From Methylococcales bacterium (GTDB lineage: Bacteria > Pseudomonadota > Gammaproteobacteria > Methylococcales > Methylomonadaceae): 64,000 bases of DNA. Shown here piece after piece: positions 19,711 to 31,957 of the stretch (the stretch's first letter is position 1; every line of letters begins with the position of its first letter). The stretch spans positions 1 to 64,000 of the forward strand of contig JAPLRP010000061.1 of NCBI GenBank assembly GCA_026399095.1, given 5' to 3'. The position numbers and the translations under genes are program-made. Below the pieces are notes generated by a model that was not told the origin of the DNA, did no database searches, and was given only the letters and a program-made list of their open reading frames with translations.

Positions 19711-20064
19711 CTATTTAAGAAACTCTAAAATATCTTCAAGCTCTAAAATCATATTACGTATTTCTTTCTTAGAACAATTTGAATCTTCTACTGCCTTATC
19801 AGTGGTTAAGTGAGATCGGGCGCCACTTATAGTATAGCCTTGTTCATATAACAACGACCTAATTTGACGAATCAGCAATACTTCGTGGCGTTGATAATAG
19901 CGACGGTTACCTCGTCTTTTTACCGGGCTAAGCTCGGTAAATTCTTGCTCCCAGTATCTTAAAACATGTGGTTTAACACCACACAACTCACTTACTTCAC
20001 CAATTGTAAAATAACGTTTGTCCGGGATAACTGGAAGCTCGTTATTATTGCTCGGTTCCAACAT
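19711..20064 (-). CDS. MerR family transcriptional regulator (ihfA-linked)
   Basis: [64 protein letters not shown]. Confidence 0.93.
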   Translation of the reverse strand: MLEPSNNNELPVIPDKRYFTIGEVSELCGVKPHVLRYWEQEFTELSPVKRRGNRRYYQRHEVLLIRQIRSLLYEQGYTISGARSHLTTDKAVEDSNCSKKEIRNMILELEDILEFLK

Positions 20065-20344
20065 AAGCTTCTACACGGGCTTTAAGTTTTTGTCCAGAAC
20101 GGAAAGTTACCACACGCCTGGCAGTAATAGGTATTTCCTCGCCTGTTTTAGGATTTCTGCCTGGGCGACTGGTTTTATCGCGAAGTTCAAATTTACCAAA
20201 TCCAGAAATCTTTACTTGTTTTCCCTCTTCTAAAGAACTCTTGATTTCTTCAAAAAAGACTTCAACCATTTCTTTTGCTTCACGCTTATTTAAACCTAGA
20301 TCATCAAATAATTTTTCAGCAAAATCTGCTTTTGTTAATGCCAT
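20045..20344 (-). CDS. ihfA: Integration host factor subunit alpha
   Basis: [75 protein letters not shown]. Confidence 0.97.
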   Translation of the reverse strand: MALTKADFAEKLFDDLGLNKREAKEMVEVFFEEIKSSLEEGKQVKISGFGKFELRDKTSRPGRNPKTGEEIPITARRVVTFRSGQKLKARVEAYVGTEQ

Positions 20345-20347
20345 ATA

Positions 20348-22723
20348 TTAATCTCTCAGCTTTGCATTTAATTCGTTGGTCAATATATTTAACAGTCTGC
20401 TAACGATTGGGTCTATTTCAGATTCTGTTAGTGTATGAGTATCATCTTGCATAATTAAACTTAAGGCAACGCTTTTATTGCCCTCTTCAATACCTTTACC
20501 TCGATAAATATCGAAAATAACAACATCCTGTAAGGCAGTCTCAAAATTACTCTTAATACAACTAATTATTTGATTAGCTGTGACAACTTCCTTCACAATC
20601 AACGCTAAATCTCGTCGAACAGACGGGTATTTAGAAAGTGATTTAAATACGGGTATACGCTTATTAAGTAATAAGTTTTGATCCACTTCAAATAGAAAAA
20701 CTTGAGTATCAAAACCTAATTGTTTCTCAAAATCAGGATGCAACATCCCCATCCAACCAATTTGTTGCCCATCGGGTGAAATAATTTCTGCAGCCTGACC
20801 TGGGTGTAAAGCAGAATGAAGCGCTGATATATAGTTAGCTTCACATCCGTTTAAAGCAAATATTGCTTGTAAATCAGCTTTAATATCAAAAAAGTCAACT
20901 TTACGGTTTTTTTCGCCCCATTGTTCAGTGCAAACATCACCTAATACCAAACCAGCGAGCATTTTCTGTTGATAAGTCTCGCCGTCTTTTTTGATAAAAC
21001 GAAGACCCGTTTCAAATAACCGAACTCTATTTTGTTGGCGATTGGTATTGTACAGAGCTGCTTTTAACAAACCACACCACAAGGTAGTTCTCATTACAGC
21101 CAATTCCGAAGAAATTGGGTTTTTAAGTCTGATTACCTCAATATCTGGAGCAATGAACTTTTGAATATCCTCATCAACAAAACTATAAGTAATTGCTTCT
21201 TGATAACCACGATCAACCAGTAAATCTTTAACACGATCTATGTCTAAAACCGCTTCAGTTGCTGAACTTAATTCAGAACGCATTAAGAAACTGCTACTAG
21301 GTAGATTATTATAACCATAAACACGTGCAATTTCTTCAATTAAATCAGCTTCAATTGCAATATCAAAACGAAATCCCGGCGGCCTAATTTCCCAGCCATC
21401 CATTTTTATTTGAACTGTCATTCCAAGACGTTGAAAAATATCAATAACGAGCTCATCAGACAACGTAACACCTAGCATCTTTTCAATGCGTAGACGTCTT
21501 AGCAAGACGGCTTCGCGTTTTGGCAACGAAGTTTCAGTGGTTACCTCAATGATTGGGCCTGTAATTCCCCCGGCAATATCAATAATCAATTGTGTCGCAC
21601 GCTCAATCGCCCTTGCTTGCAATGTAGCATCAACTCCACGCTCAAAACGATGAGATGAATCTGTGTGCAAACCAAAACGACGTGCTTTACCGGCTATTGA
21701 TTGAGGTGCAAAAAATGCACACTCTAAAAAGATAGTGTGCGTATCGTCGTTAACTGCTGATTTGCTTCCACCCATAATACCAGCCAGTGCCAATACTTGT
21801 TTGTCATCTGCAATAACCAATGCTTCTTTATCCAGCTTGATAATTTCATTATTTAATAAAGTTACAGCTTCATCGGCTTTTGCAAAACGAACCGATATGC
21901 TTCCAGAAAGCTTCTCTGCATCAAACACATGTAATGGTTGGCCTAATTCCAACATGACATAATTTGTCACATCAACTAAAGGCCCCAAACTTCTAATCCC
22001 TGATCGACGCAAGCGCTCCTGCATCCATAAAGGTGTGACTGCTGTTGCATTAACGTTTTTAATCAATCGACCCAAATAACGAGGGCAATCTTTTATTGCT
22101 TCTACCGAAACATTTAGTACATCTTGATGACCAATAGAAACCTTTTCAACTTGAATCGCTGAAAAAGCCATTTTATTCAATAAAGCAACTTCACGCGCCA
22201 AACCTTCAACACTTAAACAATCGGCCCTGTTAGGCGTCAAATCAACTTCAATAATTGAATCATCCAGTGATAAATATTCACGAATATCAACACCAACAGG
22301 CGCGTCATCAGATAATTCCATTAACCCGTTAGCATCCGATGCTAATCCAAGTTCCTTTTCTGAACATAGCATGCCAAACGATTCTTCGCCACGCAGTTTG
22401 GATTTTTTTATTTTAAAATCCCCTGGCAATATCGCTCCACAAAGTGCGGCGGGGATTTTTAAGCCCACTCTTACATTGCTCGCACCGCATACGATTTGCA
22501 AGGGATGCCCTTCACCAACATTAACCTGACAAACACGAAGACGATCTGCATCGGGATGTTGTTGCATGGATAATACCTGGCCTACCACAACACCACTAAA
22601 TTTAGCAGCTGCAGGCTCAACAGAACCAACTTCAAGACCTGCCATCGTTAATTGCTCTACCAGTGTTTCTGTACTTATCTCTGGATTTACAAACGACCTT
22701 AACCAGGCTTCACTAATTTGCAT
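20348..22723 (-). CDS. pheT: Phenylalanine--tRNA ligase subunit beta
   Basis: 791 aa full-length PheT; order pheS-pheT-ihfA. Confidence 0.97.
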   Translation of the reverse strand: MQISEAWLRSFVNPEISTETLVEQLTMAGLEVGSVEPAAAKFSGVVVGQVLSMQQHPDADRLRVCQVNVGEGHPLQIVCGASNVRVGLKIPAALCGAILPGDFKIKKSKLRGEESFGMLCSEKELGLASDANGLMELSDDAPVGVDIREYLSLDDSIIEVDLTPNRADCLSVEGLAREVALLNKMAFSAIQVEKVSIGHQDVLNVSVEAIKDCPRYLGRLIKNVNATAVTPLWMQERLRRSGIRSLGPLVDVTNYVMLELGQPLHVFDAEKLSGSISVRFAKADEAVTLLNNEIIKLDKEALVIADDKQVLALAGIMGGSKSAVNDDTHTIFLECAFFAPQSIAGKARRFGLHTDSSHRFERGVDATLQARAIERATQLIIDIAGGITGPIIEVTTETSLPKREAVLLRRLRIEKMLGVTLSDELVIDIFQRLGMTVQIKMDGWEIRPPGFRFDIAIEADLIEEIARVYGYNNLPSSSFLMRSELSSATEAVLDIDRVKDLLVDRGYQEAITYSFVDEDIQKFIAPDIEVIRLKNPISSELAVMRTTLWCGLLKAALYNTNRQQNRVRLFETGLRFIKKDGETYQQKMLAGLVLGDVCTEQWGEKNRKVDFFDIKADLQAIFALNGCEANYISALHSALHPGQAAEIISPDGQQIGWMGMLHPDFEKQLGFDTQVFLFEVDQNLLLNKRIPVFKSLSKYPSVRRDLALIVKEVVTANQIISCIKSNFETALQDVVIFDIYRGKGIEEGNKSVALSLIMQDDTHTLTESEIDPIVSRLLNILTNELNAKLRD

Positions 22724-22751
22724 GATTTAAGCTTTCCTGTGTTACGACAAC

Positions 22752-23846
<1,095 letters not shown>

Positions 23847-23870
23847 TTAAGAGGCGAGTTGTGGTATTAC

Positions 23871-24236
23871 TTAAGAAACAGGACTTACGTTGGCTTTAGC
23901 AATTTCTGCTATTTTACCAAATGATTCAATATCACGAACGGCAATATCAGCTAAAACCTTACGGTCTATTTTAACATTCGCTTTTGTTAAACCATTAATC
24001 AAACGACTATAGGATATACCATACATACGTGCAGCAGCATTGATACGAACTATCCATAGAGCGCGGAATTGACGTTTTCTTTGTTTGCGATCGCGGTATG
24101 CATATTGACCCGCTTTAATAACCGCTTGTTTAGCTACACGATAGACTCTACTACGAGCACCATAATAACCTTTTGCTTGTTTTAATACTTTTTTGTGTCT
24201 TGCTCTGGCAGTTACGCCGCGTTTAACTCTAGGCAT
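23871..24236 (-). CDS. rplT: 50S ribosomal protein L20
   Basis: [55 protein letters not shown]. Confidence 0.98.
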   Translation of the reverse strand: MPRVKRGVTARARHKKVLKQAKGYYGARSRVYRVAKQAVIKAGQYAYRDRKQRKRQFRALWIVRINAAARMYGISYSRLINGLTKANVKIDRKVLADIAVRDIESFGKIAEIAKANVSPVS

Positions 24237-24249
24237 TGTTATTCACCTC

Positions 24250-24447
24250 TCAACTGTATGGCATCATACGTGCAGCCATGCGCACGTCTGAAGGATGAAT
24301 AGTTGCGGGTGAACGTAACTGTCTTTTTCTTTTTGTCGACTTTTTAGTCAAGATGTGACGACGATGAGACTGTCCACATTTAAAACCGCCATTGCCAGTA
24401 CGTCTAAAACGTTTGGCAGCACCACGGTTAGTTTTTATCTTTGGCAT
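24250..24447 (-). CDS. rpmI: 50S ribosomal protein L35
   Basis: [45 protein letters not shown]; start trimmed from ORF end 24504. Confidence 0.97.
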   Translation of the reverse strand: MPKIKTNRGAAKRFRRTGNGGFKCGQSHRRHILTKKSTKRKRQLRSPATIHPSDVRMAARMMPYS

Positions 24448-24529
24448 TTTTTTGCTCCAATAATATAAAAATAAAAATCCCTGAGATATAACCCAGCAAG
24501 GCAAAATGCATGGCCCTGAAGAATTAATG

Positions 24530-24606
24530 GCATTACCAATGGTAATGCATAAAACAGCAAATCCTGTGCTGTTATTCTTAGAGACGTAAAAAATTATGTC
24601 TCTAAG
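24530..24606 (-). promoter_or_regulatory. infC-rpmI intergenic hairpins (candidate L20-type leader/attenuation structures)
   Basis: Inverted repeats GCATTACC-AAT-GGTAATGC (24530-24548), AACAGCA..TGCTGTT (about 24553-24573), CTTAGAGAC..GTCTCTAAG (24577-24606). Confidence 0.5.
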
Positions 24607-24648
24607 TACCTCATCTCAATAATAAATATAAGAGAGGAAACTTTTTTG

Positions 24649-25173
24649 TTATTTTTTCTTTTTGGGTGACATAACCATAATCATTTGTCGACCTTCCATT
24701 TTAGGGAACTGTTCAACAATGGCTATTTCTTCCAAATCTTTTTCTATACGCTTCAACAAGTCCATGCCGATTTCACGATGAGCCATTTCACGCCCACGAT
24801 AACGAACTGTAACTTTTGTTTTATCGCCTTCATTAAGGAATTTGGTTAAACTTCTCAGTTTAACCTGATAATCTCCCTCATCGGTTCCAGGCCTGAATTT
24901 AATTTCTTTAACTTGTATCTGCTTTTGTTTCTTTTTGGCAACTTGAAGTTTTTTATTAAGTTCAAACTGGTATTTACCGTAGTTCATTATCTTACAAACC
25001 GGGGGATCCGCGTTTGGTGATATTTCTACTAAATCCAAGTCTGCAGCATAAGCAATCTGTTTGGCCTCATCCAGCGAGATAATTCCTAATACTTCACCTT
25101 CTGCCCCTGTAACTCTCACTCGTCTAGCAGTGATCGAATCATTCAGGCGCGTTTCATCTTTTTTAGCAGCGAT
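24649..25173 (-). CDS. infC: Translation initiation factor IF-3 with ATC start codon
   Basis: ORF track begins at internal GTG (25119); in-frame upstream ATC at 25173 gives (M)[22 protein letters not shown], with GGAGGA at 25181-25186. Confidence 0.93.
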   Translation of the reverse strand: MAAKKDETRLNDSITARRVRVTGAEGEVLGIISLDEAKQIAYAADLDLVEISPNADPPVCKIMNYGKYQFELNKKLQVAKKKQKQIQVKEIKFRPGTDEGDYQVKLRSLTKFLNEGDKTKVTVRYRGREMAHREIGMDLLKRIEKDLEEIAIVEQFPKMEGRQMIMVMSPKKKK

Positions 25174-25192
25174 ACCCTATTCCTCCAAAATA

Positions 25193-27103
25193 CTATAATT
25201 TTCTATCCGCAATCTCTTGCTGAATACGTTCGGCAAATTTACCGACTGACAGACTACCTAAATCTTCACCTTTTTGCGTGCGTACGGTGATATTTTGCTC
25301 TTCTAGTTCTTTATCACCAATAATAACAAGATACGGTATTCTTTGCATTGAATGCTCACGAATTTTAAACCCGATCTTCTCATTTCTCAAGTCAATTTTT
25401 ACTCTGACACCTTGTTTCTCTAACAATTTCATAACTTGAGTAGCATATTCCGCATGCCGATCGGCGATATCAAGCACCATTACCTGAACTGGCGACAACC
25501 AAACAGGGAAGGTTCCGGCGTATTGTTCAATCAATATTCCAATAAACCGTTCCAGCGAACCCAGTATGGCTCTATGTAACATCACTGGAACCTGTTTTGA
25601 ACCGTCTTCGGCAATATAAGTTGCACCAAGTCGACCAGGCATTGAAAAATCAACCTGAATTGTTCCGCACTGCCATACTCGCCCAATACAATCTTTTAAT
25701 GAAAACTCAATTTTAGGCCCGTAAAAAGCGCCCTCTCCGGGCTGTAGTTCCCACTTCAAACCTTTGTTATTAAGCGCCAATTCAAGCGCTGTTTCTGCTT
25801 TATCCCAAACCGAGTCATCACCCACCCTGTTTTCAGGACGAGTTGACAACTTCATAATAACTTCTTCAAAGCCAAAATCACTGTACACCGAGAACAGCAT
25901 ATCAATAAATGTAGACACTTCATCCTGAATTTGACCTTCTGTACAGAATATATGCGCATCATCCTGAACAAAGTTTCTAACTCTCATCAAGCCATGTAAC
26001 GTGCCTGAGGGTTCATTACGGTGACACGACCCAAATTCTGCTATGCGAATAGGTAAATCACGATAACTTTTGATGCCTTGGTTGTATATTTGAACATGAC
26101 AAGGACAATTCATCGGCTTAATCGCGTAATCACGATTTTCCGAATGGGTTGTAAAGATCATGGCGCCAAACTTATCCCAATGGCCTGATTTTTCCCAAAG
26201 CGATCGATCTACCAACTGTGGTGTTTTAACCTCACCATAACCATTTACACGCAATTTTTCACGTATAAATTGTTCTATTTGTTGATAAATAACCCAACCT
26301 TTCTCATGCCAAAACACCATTCCAGGCGCTTCTTCTTGGGTATGAAACAAATCCTGTGTTTTTGCAAGCTTACGATGATCACGTTTTTCAGCTTCTTCCA
26401 GACGATGTAAATAAGCCTGTAATTCCTTTTTATCGCCCCAAGCAGTACCATATATTCGTTGTAACATTTCATTTTCTGAATTGCCACGCCAATAAGCACC
26501 CGCAATTTTCATCAGCTTAAAACTGCTTAATTTACCGGTACTGGGCACATGAGGTCCTCGACACAGATCAGTAAATTCACCTTGCTGATATAACGATAAA
26601 TCCTGATCCGCTGGTATCGATTCGATAAGTTCTGCTTTATAACTTTCGCCCGACCCCCTAAAAAAATCAACCGCTGCATCCCTGCTTAAAACTGACCGAC
26701 TAATAGCAAAATCTTCTGCAACCAATTGTTGCATTTTTGCTTCGATAGCAATCAAATCATCGGGGGTAAAAGGTCTTTGATATGCAAAATCATAATAAAA
26801 GCCATTTTCTATAACCGGGCCTATCGTGACTTGTGCTTCAGGATATAATTGTTTTACAGCCTGCGCCAATAAATGCGCGGTTGAATGACGAATCACCTCA
26901 ACGCCATCATCATCTTTTGCAGTAATAATTTGTAAAGAAGCATCTTGAGCCAACAATGTACTGGCATCAACCAAAACGCCGTCAACCCGACCGGCCAAGG
27001 TTGCTTTAGCCAACCCTGAACCTATCGACTTAGCAACATCCATCACTGTAACAGCGTGGTCAAACTCACGACTAGATCCATCAGGAAGTGTAATTACAGG
27101 CAT
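25193..27103 (-). CDS. thrS: Threonine--tRNA ligase
   Basis: TGS domain, [31 protein letters not shown]; immediately upstream of infC. Confidence 0.98.
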   Translation of the reverse strand: MPVITLPDGSSREFDHAVTVMDVAKSIGSGLAKATLAGRVDGVLVDASTLLAQDASLQIITAKDDDGVEVIRHSTAHLLAQAVKQLYPEAQVTIGPVIENGFYYDFAYQRPFTPDDLIAIEAKMQQLVAEDFAISRSVLSRDAAVDFFRGSGESYKAELIESIPADQDLSLYQQGEFTDLCRGPHVPSTGKLSSFKLMKIAGAYWRGNSENEMLQRIYGTAWGDKKELQAYLHRLEEAEKRDHRKLAKTQDLFHTQEEAPGMVFWHEKGWVIYQQIEQFIREKLRVNGYGEVKTPQLVDRSLWEKSGHWDKFGAMIFTTHSENRDYAIKPMNCPCHVQIYNQGIKSYRDLPIRIAEFGSCHRNEPSGTLHGLMRVRNFVQDDAHIFCTEGQIQDEVSTFIDMLFSVYSDFGFEEVIMKLSTRPENRVGDDSVWDKAETALELALNNKGLKWELQPGEGAFYGPKIEFSLKDCIGRVWQCGTIQVDFSMPGRLGATYIAEDGSKQVPVMLHRAILGSLERFIGILIEQYAGTFPVWLSPVQVMVLDIADRHAEYATQVMKLLEKQGVRVKIDLRNEKIGFKIREHSMQRIPYLVIIGDKELEEQNITVRTQKGEDLGSLSVGKFAERIQQEIADRKL

Positions 27104-27128
27104 TTTAATATTTTTAAAGTTGCTACAA

Positions 27129-27156
27129 TAAAAAAAGCACCGCAGAGCAGTGCTTT
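27129..27156 (-). terminator. Rho-independent terminator downstream of tRNA-Val
   Basis: Minus strand AAAGCAC-TGCTCTGCG-GTGCTTTTTT: 7-bp stem followed by T-run. Confidence 0.7.
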
Positions 27157-27162
27157 AATGTA

Positions 27163-27239
27163 TGGTAGGCACGATTGGACTCGAACCAACGACCCCCACC
27201 ATGTCAAGGTGGTGCTCTAACCAACTGAGCTACGCGCCT
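27163..27239 (-). tRNA. tRNA-Val (GAC)
   Basis: AGGCGCGTAGCTCAGTTGGTTAGAGCACCACCTTGACATGGTGGGGGTCGTTGGTTCGAGTCCAATCGTGCCTACCA. Confidence 0.95.
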
Positions 27240-27354
27240 GAAGTTTCTCTTAACTTCATTAGCTTGCCATTATACCAATAGGAATAACTTAATCAACCCT
27301 TTAATAAATTGTTGCCGAGTAAGCCTGTTAACCTGAGAATTGAAAACTGATTTT

Positions 27355-27792
27355 TTACATAAATCCAAGAATAAATAAACATAATATACTGACTGTAAAA
27401 GCCACCACCCACTTTGCTTTCTCAATTAATGACAACTTATCCCAGAAAGCTACAATAAATAGCTTAAAGGCATAAAATGCGCTACTTATCTTCTTTTTTA
27501 GCCTGCCAAACCACACGGAAAAAACCATCAAAACTCGATATATTCCGTAAAAACCAATTAACCACAATAAATAAAAAACAATAATCTGACTTTGTTGGCG
27601 ATTTGTGTCAAATAAATGCTCGATAACCCTATCCAAAAGAAACTCTAACCATTCAAAAGCAATATGCACCACCAAGAACAATGTATGCAACATGACATCG
27701 TAAAAAACGATTAAAATTCCAATAATGGATAATTGGATAAATAATTTTGTATAAGCTGATGAAATCAAGTTATGTCCATAAAATAAATTCAT
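27355..27792 (-). CDS. Hypothetical membrane protein
   Basis: 145 aa ORF with several hydrophobic segments; no family recognised. Confidence 0.6.
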   Translation of the reverse strand: MNLFYGHNLISSAYTKLFIQLSIIGILIVFYDVMLHTLFLVVHIAFEWLEFLLDRVIEHLFDTNRQQSQIIVFYLLWLIGFYGIYRVLMVFSVWFGRLKKKISSAFYAFKLFIVAFWDKLSLIEKAKWVVAFTVSILCLFILGFM

Positions 27793-27834
27793 AATTTAAA
27801 CTTACGCTCTATTTGTTTCCATATTATTTAAAAC

Positions 27835-30087
27835 TTAATAGAATTTAACTTTTCCGGTATCAATATCATACATTCCACCCACTATACCAATTTCACCCTT
27901 TTTCTCCATTGCATCCAGCAGAGGGCTTTGAATCTTTATCTGATCCACAGTCAGTCGTACATTTATATTAGCAACCTCTTGAATAAATTTCTCATCACTA
28001 ATAACATTATTTTTTAATTCATTAACCTTTACCGCATCTATAGCCGGCTTTATTTTGCACAAAAGACCTGTTAAGTGATCAAGATTAACATTACTACAAG
28101 CTCCCTTAATTGCACCACAATGCGAATGACCCAGCACAACAATTAACTTCGAACCAGCCAACTTACAGGCAAATTCCATACTACCCAGAATATCATCATT
28201 AATAATATTTCCAGCTACCCTTGTACTGAACACATCACCCAAGCCCTGATCGAAAATTAATTCAACCGATGTGCGTGAATCCATACAACTAAGAATAATC
28301 GCAATGGGAAATTGTCCCTGCCGAGTATCATTAATCTGCTCCAATAAATTTCGGTTTGATTTCAGATTATTTACAAATCGTTCATTACCTTCTTTTAATA
28401 ATTTCATAACTTCATCTGGCGTTAATGCCTGCTGAATATCATAGGTTGGTGCACGCGCATTCTTTATCGACGGCAACACACCATAACCGCGCAAATTCTC
28501 AATAGTTAGCTTAATATTTTTTAGCTTAGCTTCAACCCTGAAGTTTTGAATAATTTCGTAAACATCGTAATCAATATATTTTGAACGGGTTGCATCAATA
28601 ACAACATCGGAATCATCAGGAAACTGTTCAAGAATTTGCTTAATATTGGCTTTGTTCAGAAATGAAACATGCTCGGATAAACGAATTATGGTCTTATTAC
28701 CGATACGTGATTCATTAAAATAAAATGCACTTTTATAGTTTTCAAGCAATATTGAAAATAAAGCAGCAATTAATCCTATACCAAGGCCGACTAGCAGATC
28801 AGTAAAAACCATACCCAATATAGTGATGCAAAAAGGAATGAAATGATACATCCCTGCCTTGTACATCATTTTAAATACTTCTGGTCTTGTCAATTTATAG
28901 CCAACGACCAGTAATACACTTGCGAGACTGGCTAGGGGGATTTTATTAAGAAGGCTCGGAATATAAATGACCGCAATTATCAACAGTAACCCACAGATAA
29001 TCGCCGATACTTTTGTTTTTGCACCCGATTGAATATTTATAGAACTGCGCAAGATCACTTGCGCCATTGGTAGACCACCTAATAAGCCACAACAGGCATT
29101 ACCGACGCCTTGTGCAATCAACTCCCGATTTGTAGATGTCATCCTTTTATAGGGATCCATTTTGTCGACGGCTTCTACAGAGAGCATAGTCTTTAAACTA
29201 GCTACAACAGCCACGGTTAAAGCAGTCAAATAAACTGCCGGATTCCCAAGTTGGGAAAAATCAGGGTAATGCAACTGACTCAATAAATCTCCTGCATTAT
29301 TTAATACCGGCAACATCACCAAATGATTTCCACTTAAAGCCAGCTCAGGAAAATATTTATGCAACCCTTGGTTGATCAATACACCAACTAAAATGGCGAC
29401 TAAAACACCTTGGAACAAATGAAAAAATCGATATTTTTTCATAAATGACTGCTCCCATAAAATAAGTATGGCCAAGGATATAAGTGCAATCATAATAGCG
29501 GTGGGCGAGATAAACTCCAGCATATTCAACAGCTCAGAAAAAGATGAGTAGTTGTCAGCCTGAAAAAACGAGGTATCACCTTCATAATCCCTATCATAAC
29601 CAATGGCATGAGGGATTTGTTTAAGAACAATAATTAAGCCTATCCCCGACAACATGCCATTAACAACAGAGGATGGAAAATAATACGCAATAACCCCTGC
29701 TTTGGTCAGACCCATCACTATCTGAATAATACCCGCTACCACTAAAGCCAACAGAAAACCATTGAAGCCAAGTTTTTCAATAGCTGTCAATACAATTACT
29801 GTTAGACCTGCCGTTGGACGACTGATTCCTAAAGAAGAACCACTTAAAGGCGCTACTATTATTCCGCCAATAATACCGGCAATTAATCCGGAAAACAAAG
29901 GCGCACCTGAAGCCAGCGCAATCCCCAATAATAGTGGTATAGCTATCAAAAAAACCGCAATACCAGCTGGAATATCATATTTTAAATTGACTAACAGGCG
30001 ACTGTTATTAATTTTAGGACTTGTATTGCTTTGCAAATTTATTGTTTGTTTTTTCATAAAATTAACTTTACCGAAATAATATTTCAC
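27835..30087 (-). CDS. SulP anion transporter - STAS - beta-carbonic anhydrase fusion
   Basis: SulP core (DIPAGIAVFLIAIPLLLGIALASGAPLFSGL), STAS-like VVIDATRSKYIDYDV, C-terminal beta-CA LSCMDSRTSVELIFDQGLGDVFSTRVAGN...LGHSHCGAIKGA. Confidence 0.93.
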   Translation of the reverse strand: MKYYFGKVNFMKKQTINLQSNTSPKINNSRLLVNLKYDIPAGIAVFLIAIPLLLGIALASGAPLFSGLIAGIIGGIIVAPLSGSSLGISRPTAGLTVIVLTAIEKLGFNGFLLALVVAGIIQIVMGLTKAGVIAYYFPSSVVNGMLSGIGLIIVLKQIPHAIGYDRDYEGDTSFFQADNYSSFSELLNMLEFISPTAIMIALISLAILILWEQSFMKKYRFFHLFQGVLVAILVGVLINQGLHKYFPELALSGNHLVMLPVLNNAGDLLSQLHYPDFSQLGNPAVYLTALTVAVVASLKTMLSVEAVDKMDPYKRMTSTNRELIAQGVGNACCGLLGGLPMAQVILRSSINIQSGAKTKVSAIICGLLLIIAVIYIPSLLNKIPLASLASVLLVVGYKLTRPEVFKMMYKAGMYHFIPFCITILGMVFTDLLVGLGIGLIAALFSILLENYKSAFYFNESRIGNKTIIRLSEHVSFLNKANIKQILEQFPDDSDVVIDATRSKYIDYDVYEIIQNFRVEAKLKNIKLTIENLRGYGVLPSIKNARAPTYDIQQALTPDEVMKLLKEGNERFVNNLKSNRNLLEQINDTRQGQFPIAIILSCMDSRTSVELIFDQGLGDVFSTRVAGNIINDDILGSMEFACKLAGSKLIVVLGHSHCGAIKGACSNVNLDHLTGLLCKIKPAIDAVKVNELKNNVISDEKFIQEVANINVRLTVDQIKIQSPLLDAMEKKGEIGIVGGMYDIDTGKVKFY

Positions 30088-30131
30088 AGGTTATCTTTCA
30101 AAGCGCATTTTCAAAGCGCTTAGTCTATTTA

Positions 30132-31733
30132 TTACCTGTCATTCAATATCACCATTGGATTATGTTTTTGAATTTTTTCTTTACCGCGCAACTCAATAGT
30201 ATTGATGATAATAATGTTGTCGTCTGATGCAGTTGACAAAAAATTTTCAATCGTCTCAAAAATATCATAATCAATAAATGTCGCTTTACTAGCGTCAATA
30301 GTGACAGTACTTTTTTCCGGAATTTTCAAAATAAATTTTCTTAACAGTGCTTTGTTCAGAAAAGATACATCTTTGTTTAAAGACAGTAAGTAATGAGAAC
30401 CATCCTGGGTAAGCGTAATAGCAGCTTGATAATTGGCTTTAATAACAAAAAACAGACCAACAACCATCCCTATAGCCATTCCCTTCAATAAATCAGTTAT
30501 AAGTATTGCCACGACGGTAATAACAAAAGGCAGAAATTGACTCATACCTTTTTGGTAAAACTTCTTGAATAAAACCGGATTAGCTAATTTATAACCGGTA
30601 TTCAATAAGATAGCGGCTAAACAAGCGAGTGGAATAGTGTTTAAGTAATGAGCAAAAAACATAACACTGAGCAACAAAAACACACCATGCGTGAAACAAG
30701 CTATCCGTGATTGGCCTCCCGCGTTTATATTGGCTGCACTTCGAACAATAACAGCAGTTATCGGCAAGCCGCCTAAAAAGCCACTTATGATGTTACCAAC
30801 ACCTTGCGCCTTTAGCTCACGATTTGTTGGCGCGAGCCGTTTCAAGGGATCCAACTTATCCGTCGCTTCAAGACTTAGCAAAGTTTCCAAGCTAGCGATA
30901 ATTGCAATTGTCACAGCAACTATATAAACATTTGGATTACTAAGATGCATTAGATAGCTTGAATCTGGCAAAACAAAGTTGTTAAAAAAATCAGTGGCTT
31001 TTTCCGAAACAGGTAAACTGACCAAATGTAAATTACTAACCGCCCAGTCAGGCACAAATTGCTGGGTAAAACTATTGTAGCCAACCCCCCAAATCACCGC
31101 CATTAAAGGACCAGGAATTAGCTTTAACCATCTTTGCTTTTTAAACCCAGCTGTATTCCATAAAATTAAGATTAACAATGCCACAACACTGATAACAACA
31201 GAACCTGGCGATACACCACTAAAAGCATCAAACAGCTCAAGAAAGCTCGATTCAGCAGTTTCTTTCATATAGCTCTCATCGCCTTCATAACTGGAATGAT
31301 AACCTGTGGCGTGAGGAATTTGCTTAATAATCAAAATCAAACCAATTGCTGCCAACATACCTTCAATGACAGCAGCAGGAAAAAATGCACCAATAATTCC
31401 AGCCCTGAGAAATCCCAACACCAACTGCATGACACCCGCTAAAATACCCGCAACTAGCAACCCTTGAAAACTACCCAAGGTTTCAATGGCATTAAAGACT
31501 ATAACGGTCAAACCTGCGGCTGGTCCAGAAACGGCAAGTTGCGAACCACTCAACCAAGAAACAACCAGACCACCAACAAGACCTCCGATTAACCCCGAAA
31601 ACAAAGGCGCCCCAGATGCAAGCGCTATCCCTAGACACAAAGGTAAAGCAACTAAAAAAACGACGATACCTGCAGGAATATCATCCTTAAGATGACGAAA
31701 ATAATATTGCGTATGTTTATGTATCATGTCCAA
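30132..31733 (-). CDS. SulP family inorganic anion transporter
   Basis: DIPAGIVVFLVALPLCLGIALASGAPLFSGLIGGLVGG; STAS-like C-terminus TVTIDASKATFIDYDIFETI. Confidence 0.93.
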   Translation of the reverse strand: MDMIHKHTQYYFRHLKDDIPAGIVVFLVALPLCLGIALASGAPLFSGLIGGLVGGLVVSWLSGSQLAVSGPAAGLTVIVFNAIETLGSFQGLLVAGILAGVMQLVLGFLRAGIIGAFFPAAVIEGMLAAIGLILIIKQIPHATGYHSSYEGDESYMKETAESSFLELFDAFSGVSPGSVVISVVALLILILWNTAGFKKQRWLKLIPGPLMAVIWGVGYNSFTQQFVPDWAVSNLHLVSLPVSEKATDFFNNFVLPDSSYLMHLSNPNVYIVAVTIAIIASLETLLSLEATDKLDPLKRLAPTNRELKAQGVGNIISGFLGGLPITAVIVRSAANINAGGQSRIACFTHGVFLLLSVMFFAHYLNTIPLACLAAILLNTGYKLANPVLFKKFYQKGMSQFLPFVITVVAILITDLLKGMAIGMVVGLFFVIKANYQAAITLTQDGSHYLLSLNKDVSFLNKALLRKFILKIPEKSTVTIDASKATFIDYDIFETIENFLSTASDDNIIIINTIELRGKEKIQKHNPMVILNDR

Positions 31734-31921
31734 TAATCCATTTAAGTACTTTTATTACCTGTGCAATTAACATCAAATGCAAAGTAGTTTCTTTAGCGCT
31801 TATACGTCCAAATTAAGCCATCTATAAAAAGAAGCTTTTTGCTTTGGGCCACCAACTTTTAACGGTATCATTTTCAAAACGTTATAAGATAATCTTTCCG
31901 ACCTGTATATTAACCTCACTT

Positions 31922-31940
31922 CCTTTCACGAACCTTTCAC
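31922..31940 (+). promoter_or_regulatory. CCTTTCAC direct repeat with 11-bp period; candidate OmpR-family operator
   Basis: tCCTTTCACgaaCCTTTCACaat, 17 bp upstream of the response regulator ATG. Confidence 0.4.
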
Positions 31941-31957
31941 AATAGTTAAGTCAGCTT

